Below, piece after piece: positions 6,984 to 8,368 of a stretch of DNA of 8,368 nucleotides. Under the pieces are notes generated by a model. It was not told where the DNA came from. It was given only the letters and a program-made list of their open reading frames with translations, and searched no databases. The stretch is taken from assembly GCA_021821605.1 (NCBI GenBank), contig JAKACG010000032.1, positions 1 through 8,368 of the forward strand, given 5' to 3'. How positions within the stretch are numbered: the stretch's first letter is position 1; the number at the start of each line of letters is the position of its first letter. The DNA is from Microcaldota archaeon. Its GTDB lineage: Archaea > Micrarchaeota > Micrarchaeia > Micrarchaeales > CABMGC01. The position numbers and the translations under genes were made by a program.

Positions 6984-7700
6984 ACTAAAATAATTAAGAA
7001 GTTCCTCTCCTTTGATAATTTCATAATTTATTTTTAACGCAGCAGAAAATGCATCTGCTATGCGTTCAAGATTTTTATATGATTGAGATGTTGCCTCTGC
7101 TTCACTTTCTGAAAAATAACTGGTTTTTAATAGAATAGAAATATCGTAAGCCTTTCCCGAAGCTTTTATGCTTTCTATTTCACTTCCTAAAAGCTCAATC
7201 TCACGCTTAATGTTATTTATCTGATCATATCTATCTGCTTTAATTTTAGTAAGAAGTATCTCTTTCATTCTCCTCTTTGTTTCTAAAGGCTCAACTACTT
7301 TCTTTTTGTCTATTTCTACCATAGATATTGAGTACTCAAAAGGCTCATGAATGCTTTCAATAAGAGAACTAAACTCTTCAGAAGATATAGAAGGTGCAGT
7401 TTCAGGCCTTATAATCGCAATAGAGATGCTTTTATAGTATCTACCTTCATGCTTGAAAACACACACGGTATTACTGCTTAAAGTATAATTATTTGAGATC
7501 TCTATTATTCTTGATCGTTTAATTAAAATATTATTTATTATATGACCAGTATGCATATACACTACAGATAAAAGTAGCAATATAGCAGATAGAATAACAA
7601 TAGAAAGATATCCAGTAAGAATGCTTAATATTAGAATAATAACGCTAGTAGCATAAAAGGTATATGAATAAATTTTTTTTGTTAATTCTTTTTCATCCAT
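6981..7700 (-). CDS. Membrane-anchored VirB3/VirB4-N-terminal-like protein (239 aa)
   Basis: With ATG at 7700 the protein has 239 residues. A hairpin of two hydrophobic helices (about 14-30 and 32-50) is followed by KRSR at 61-64, so both ends face the cytosol. This matches VirB3-like proteins and the membrane anchor reported for CedB. A cytosolic domain follows: beta-rich at 75-130, a charged coiled-coil-like stretch at about 138-182 (TKRRMKEILL, NNIKREIELLGSEIES), and a C-terminal part with FSESEAEATSQSYKNLERIADAF (195-217) ending in KGEELLNYFS. I read it as the membrane anchor plus N-terminal domain of a VirB4-type ATPase whose motor domain is the next gene. Together they would be about 610 residues. 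A TTG at 7745 would extend the frame by 15 residues, but these overlap the previous gene. The ATG lies 4 bases after its stop, so translation is probably coupled. The family call is inference from order and topology. Confidence 0.75.
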   Translation of the reverse strand: MDEKELTKKIYSYTFYATSVIILILSILTGYLSIVILSAILLLLSVVYMHTGHIINNILIKRSRIIEISNNYTLSSNTVCVFKHEGRYYKSISIAIIRPETAPSISSEEFSSLIESIHEPFEYSISMVEIDKKKVVEPLETKRRMKEILLTKIKADRYDQINNIKREIELLGSEIESIKASGKAYDISILLKTSYFSESEAEATSQSYKNLERIADAFSAALKINYEIIKGEELLNYFS

Positions 7701-7707
7701 AAAATCA
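7696..7707 (-). promoter_or_regulatory. Coupled stop-start junction TGATTTTATGGA (polytopic protein to anchor gene)
   Basis: The stop of the polytopic membrane protein and the preferred ATG (7700) of the anchor protein are separated by four T, in a 12-mer identical to that at 6972-6983. No Shine-Dalgarno precedes it. This supports ATG 7700 over the upstream TTG at 7745. Confidence 0.45.
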
Positions 7708-8368
7708 CAGAATGTTGAACTTTCCAAAAAAAGCTTCAGCCCCAAGTATTTGAGACAACTCCCTTATTGAAATTCCGGTTATAATAAGGCTAAAAATTGG
7801 CAGAACAAAAGAATACACTATAAGATATGCAACAAAACCCAAAAGTCCATTTATAAGATTTGTAATAGATGTGGATATCGAGGTTATTCCGATAGTCATA
7901 GTGTTTATTATTCCAGTTATATCGGTATAGTTGCTTTTTTGCGCTTGTTCTCCAGAACCTATAATTGAACCTTGAAAATTTGATGCTGAAAGACTTATTT
8001 GAGATAAAGAAGTAGCATTTACATTGTTTGAAAATGATGACGCAAGGGATGCGTTCATTACATATGAAAGGGGAAGAACTACATATAAGCCTATTGCCGT
8101 AGCCATTAGAAATCCACCTAACTTCCGAGTAGGATAAAAACTACGCAGTATCATGCCAGATGGAAGTATTATTGAAAGGGATGAAACTGCTGCAAAAAGA
8201 AGAACTGAAGATTGAACAATTGTGCTTATTGCAACTGTACTCAATATTCTAACAACATACTGTATCTGACTTATTAATGGACTTACTACATATGATAGAG
8301 AAATTGTTACTAAAAGCAGATCTATTTTTGCTGCAGCTATGAGACCTAAAATAGTATTAAGAGATACT
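7705..8368 (-). CDS. Polytopic membrane protein, VirB6/CedA-like, C-terminal part (5' end beyond right edge)
   Basis: The frame is open from the window edge (first full codon at 8367) to TGA at 7705, giving 221 visible residues. A TTG at 8244 could be read as a start, but hydrophobic coding sequence continues upstream of it without a stop, so the gene is 5'-incomplete. About four hydrophobic segments are visible, near residues 8-30, 43-70, 81-100 and 170-198. A cytosolic loop, SGMILRSFYPTRKLGG, and an end segment, SIRELSQILGAE, resemble features I remember from archaeal VirB6/CedA-like channel proteins. Between the last two helices lies a long Ser/Asn/Thr-rich outer loop with three N-glycosylation sequons. 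The likely role is the membrane channel of a DNA-transfer or pilus machine; this rests on topology, motif memory and the VirB4-like neighbours, not on a database search. Confidence 0.7.
   Translation of the reverse strand, partial: VSLNTILGLIAAAKIDLLLVTISLSYVVSPLISQIQYVVRILSTVAISTIVQSSVLLFAAVSSLSIILPSGMILRSFYPTRKLGGFLMATAIGLYVVLPLSYVMNASLASSFSNNVNATSLSQISLSASNFQGSIIGSGEQAQKSNYTDITGIINTMTIGITSISTSITNLINGLLGFVAYLIVYSFVLPIFSLIITGISIRELSQILGAEAFFGKFNIL

Noticed and set aside
6981..7745. TTG at 7745 as the start of the membrane-anchor protein
   Set aside because: The extra 15 residues overlap the end of the previous gene. ATG 7700 sits 4 bases after its stop, in the same arrangement as the next junction.
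7705..8244. TTG at 8244 as the start of the polytopic membrane protein
   Set aside because: The frame continues upstream to the window edge without a stop, encoding more hydrophobic helix sequence, so the gene is truncated by the window rather than starting here.

Overview
The window looks like part of an AT-rich archaeal genome. The main evidence is an Nre-family DNA repair protein (a family known from archaea), archaeal-style TATA elements a short way upstream of start codons, HerA/VirB4-type ATPases, and heavy use of AGA/ATA codons. A DPANN or Thermoplasmata-like lineage would fit, but the sequence alone does not settle this. No RNA genes, CRISPR arrays, insertion sequences or long non-coding stretches are visible. 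The largest intergenic gap is 68 bases.

Layout. Positions 1-675 (minus) hold the N-terminal part of an M24 (Xaa-Pro dipeptidase-like) peptidase that runs off the left edge. It is divergent from an nreA-like repair gene at 744-1952 (plus), and the two share a short promoter region with one near-symmetric TATA element. From 1967 to the right edge everything is on the minus strand and forms one tightly packed gene string. In order of transcription it holds: a polytopic membrane protein (7705 to beyond 8368, 5' end missing); a two-helix membrane protein with a cytosolic coiled-coil domain (6981-7700); a VirB4/HerA-type ATPase (5864-6976); an unrecognised soluble protein (5194-5877); a single-span membrane protein (4649-5197); a 62-residue two-helix protein (4453-4641); an 88-residue three-helix protein (4190-4456); and a second, different HerA-like ATPase with an extra C-terminal beta domain (1967-4180). 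Junctions are 4-base ATGA overlaps, a 14-base overlap, or gaps of 4 to 9 bases, so co-transcription is very likely. The promoter must lie beyond the right edge.

Interpretation. The combination of a VirB6/CedA-like polytopic protein, a VirB3-like helix pair, a VirB4/CedB-like ATPase, a tiny protein with VirB2/CedA1-like topology and a second HerA/VirD4-like ATPase suggests a membrane DNA-transport or conjugation-like machine. It is related in plan to the archaeal Ced/Ted DNA-exchange systems and bacterial type IV secretion systems. The ATPase assignments rest on clear Walker motifs. The assignments of the membrane parts rest on topology, order and remembered family features, and are inference. 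The most unusual points are the apparent split of the VirB4-like protein into two genes at a coupled junction, the beta domain on the second ATPase, and three accessory proteins that I cannot assign to a family.
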